Below are positions 61,501 to 64,000 of a stretch of DNA of 64,000 nucleotides, in pieces; position 1 is the stretch's first letter; the number at the start of each line of letters is the position of its first letter. The stretch is from Haemonchus contortus (lineage: Eukaryota > Nematoda > Chromadorea > Rhabditida > Trichostrongylidae): assembly GCA_000469685.2 (NCBI GenBank), contig LS997562.1:9996007-10060006 (forward strand). The letters run 5' to 3'. Under the pieces are notes generated by a model. That model had not been told where the DNA came from. It was given only the letters and a program-made list of their open reading frames with translations, and did not search any database. The translations under genes were made by a program, and so were the position numbers.

Positions 61501-64000
61501 ACATATAAATAAACATACGGACAAAATAAATAAATCCAAATTAAATCAATAAATAACTGGCTGATCCCTGAAAGTTTCAACCGACTGAGTCTCAATGAGT
61601 CTTTGATCTTCTTTCTCCTTTTCTGGCCGTTCAGTTCAAATCATTCGGTTGTTGAGTTGCATTGTAACCATACTCTACTTTCCAATGTGATTGAGTAAAC
61701 AAATGAGTAAATCAATAGTTAAGTAAACAAGTGGATAAAGGAAATAATGAGTTAGTCACAAATAATGAGTCAAACAAAAAATGACATAATTTTATGGATA
61801 TAAAAATGCACCGTACCGGAGCGGGAGGTGGAGGGAACGTGGTAGAGCAGTTGAGTCGCCTTCAGGGAATAAATATATCGGAGGATCTCGATTGTTCACC
61901 AATGTATCCTTTACTTCTGGGTCGATGGGATCGAAGACCATCAAGAAGTAAGGAGTAGCTCTGGAATTTTCCGGTTAGTACGGTACGGTCGCCATCGCCC
62001 AGTTCCCATGCCAATATAGAGCTAGAATCTTCCATTGCTACTAGACCTTCACTGAACGCAAGTGCCGTACAATGATAAGGAGCAACCTATTCTTCTCTGG
62101 ATCGGGTTCCCTCAAGACCTATCAGACCACAGATACGCTGGAGCTCAAGTTGAAAGCCTTCCAGCTTTGAATGATCAACATAGAACGCTCTGGCCTGACC
62201 AGCTTTAAAATGTTTTGGACTGCTTTATGAAATCAAAGGAATTGTCTTGACCTCTCTCCTGCGATTTGGAACTCCGGCCTGTACGGGACTTTAGTAAAGC
62301 ATTAGTACGAGTTCGATTCCCGTCCAATTCCGAATACACTGTAGCGAGACTACTAGCTAGGGGGTCATCGCACTGGTACATTCCGAAGATGAGCATGAGG
62401 GATAAACTGGATCGCCCTAATTTTTTACTGAATCATTGCCATTGAACCAGCTATGCTAACGTGACCTGCGCTGCAGAACGAAGTGATTATTCTTCTCTAC
62501 GTATTAGAAGTAATGATGTAATGATAGCGTAGAAATGTATTTCAATTCAGAATGATGCGTTGTTCCATAGTAGGGGCAGGTTACAGTAATCTGTCCATTT
62601 TCGTTTGATTCAGTGATTCAGTAATACAAATGAGGTTCTACTTTTATGAAAGAATCACTGAAGTGGTTTACTAACTCGAAACTTTTTTCATAGCTCGGTA
62701 ACTTCTAATTAAGAATTCCTTATTCCCTTCCTTATGATTGTTCCTCTGCATCGTATTACCACCTGGAGTTTGCCGTGATTTTGAATGCATTGAGTGCATC
62801 ACATCGGGACGGAGAACGTCCGTTCCGCGCGTCCGTCGAAAGCAGGACAGCCCGCCCACTTCGTGCGCGGTGCAGCTCACTGAGGTCTCGAGATGACATA
62901 ACAGTACCACCTAACGTCAACGGAGCGAATGATTTGCATTTGTTCGTGTTATTTTCTCTTTGAGCTGAATGCTGTGGTCCAAGCGCAAATCGTATGCTCC
63001 TCTGACAACTGCGACGTCTGTCAAGTATCGCGGGCTGACCTGCCGCATGCGACGGCTGCGGCGTGACCTAGTTTCAATGGTCACGCGTATCGAAGCGCAC
63101 CCCATCGGAACGCCTTCTTACTCTTTTCTTCAAGTTAAACTTATCAGTTATCGGTTGAACCCTTATTTTCGGATCATCAGTAAGGCATTACATCTTCATA
63201 GAACTGAAATTCTTGAGATCAAATAAATCTAACCAGATCGTTTTGAAGATGGTCCAAAAGTACAACAATTAGGTAAACAAGAAATACAACAATTAGATTA
63301 ACAAGAGTTCACCAAAAAGCATAATATCAAAGAAATTTAGAAAGATAATTGTATGTACGTAGATAGAACAGCTCAAAAAACTGAGAAGTCGTCGTTGTAT
63401 TCACAGGTTCCTTTCCAGTCTATCCAATTTCCCCTGAAAACGTCTAGTTCCCAACTGTCTTGGACCATTATGTGTCATCACCATGAATCTTATTCCTTTT
63501 ATAGTCACTATTCTTTCCCTTTTTCCTTTTTCTCTGTGCAGAAGAGCGACGTAATATTACGTACTCGACGTCAGAAATGACGTCAGCGATTGCGTTCATA
63601 CTTTGTCGTTCAAAGTTCATTCTTGCACTTTTTCATCTGATTCCTATATATACTTGATGCTCCTAGGGCTGAGGGTGGCTTTTGCGATCTGCCAGTCCTA
63701 TCACCGAGGTATGCAATGTTTCAGAGTGAAATCAGTGCGTCCTCCTCTTGAAAGTGATCTCAGGATTCCCTGAATCACCTACTAAAAGTCGCGTTTTTAG
63801 TCCATTACGGTAATAATGATTTGGAAATACTGATTGTATTCAATATTCAATACTACTTTGAATCATTAACGGCTCGAAGCCTACTCGAAATAAACCTTAA
63901 TGGCCCTAGTCAAACATCAGTGAACAATTTTTCAAGAGTGTACAAGCGAGCAAAAAATGAACGCAACTCGAGTGTACACCCTCTTCTCAACTATAGTAGC
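58600..64000. other. Right flank, no gene recognised
   Basis: This stretch should contain the promoter of PDZ copy B. I saw no conserved protein motif or splice-joined frame on either strand. 61460-61800 is AT-rich with AATAAATAAAT-type simple sequence, and 62800-63100 is GC-rich. Several frames of 60-107 residues (such as 59938-60261 minus) carry no recognisable domain. Confidence 0.4.

Overview
The window looks like a gene-sparse, repeat-rich piece of a nematode chromosome, most likely a strongylid (clade V, hookworm-like). Three things suggest this. The protein-coding genes have split exons with nematode-type acceptors (TTTCAG, TTTTAG). The encoded proteins resemble Caenorhabditis proteins: a GON-2/GTL-type TRPM channel, a troponin C very close to TNC-2, and a small two-PDZ protein. 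The introns and spacers are full of short inverted-repeat elements, mariner remnants and tRNA-derived SINE-like copies. All exon models were built by eye, joining splice sites so that the reading frame is kept. The summed exon lengths stay in frame throughout the TRPM, troponin C, BTB-zinc-finger, FAM91 and one of the PDZ models.

Layout: 1-1330 holds the 5' part of a decayed CR1/L2-like non-LTR retrotransposon (minus). 2258-17085 (or 20326 with an alternative last exon) holds the C-terminal two thirds of a TRPM cation channel (plus); its 5' exons lie left of the window or were not found. Its introns carry a tRNA-Lys(CTT) gene, SINE-like copies and several foldback elements. Two dead Tc1/mariner-class elements lie at 17712-18592 and 18839-20108. 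20769-22342 is troponin C (tnc-2-like, minus). 24789-30079 is a 563-residue protein with two BTB domains followed by four C2H2 zinc fingers (plus). 30607 to about 39649 is a FAM91A1 homologue (plus). 39813-44306 and 50049-58576 are two tandem copies of a two-PDZ-domain gene (minus). The left copy carries a one-base frame disruption, and the space between the copies contains a 1.8-kb foldback element and other repeats. I could assign no gene to 58600-64000.

The genes have no obvious common pathway: ion channel, muscle calcium sensor, transcription factor, endosome-to-Golgi tethering factor, and a scaffold possibly of the sperm SMZ type. The BTB-zinc-finger and FAM91 genes are head-to-tail about 0.53 kb apart, so operon expression is possible but unproven. 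I see no clearly new multi-gene system. The most unusual signals are the 1.8-kb foldback element, the duplicated PDZ genes with conserved exons and diverged introns, the alternative TRPM last exons split apart by transposons, and several short element families present in more than one copy.
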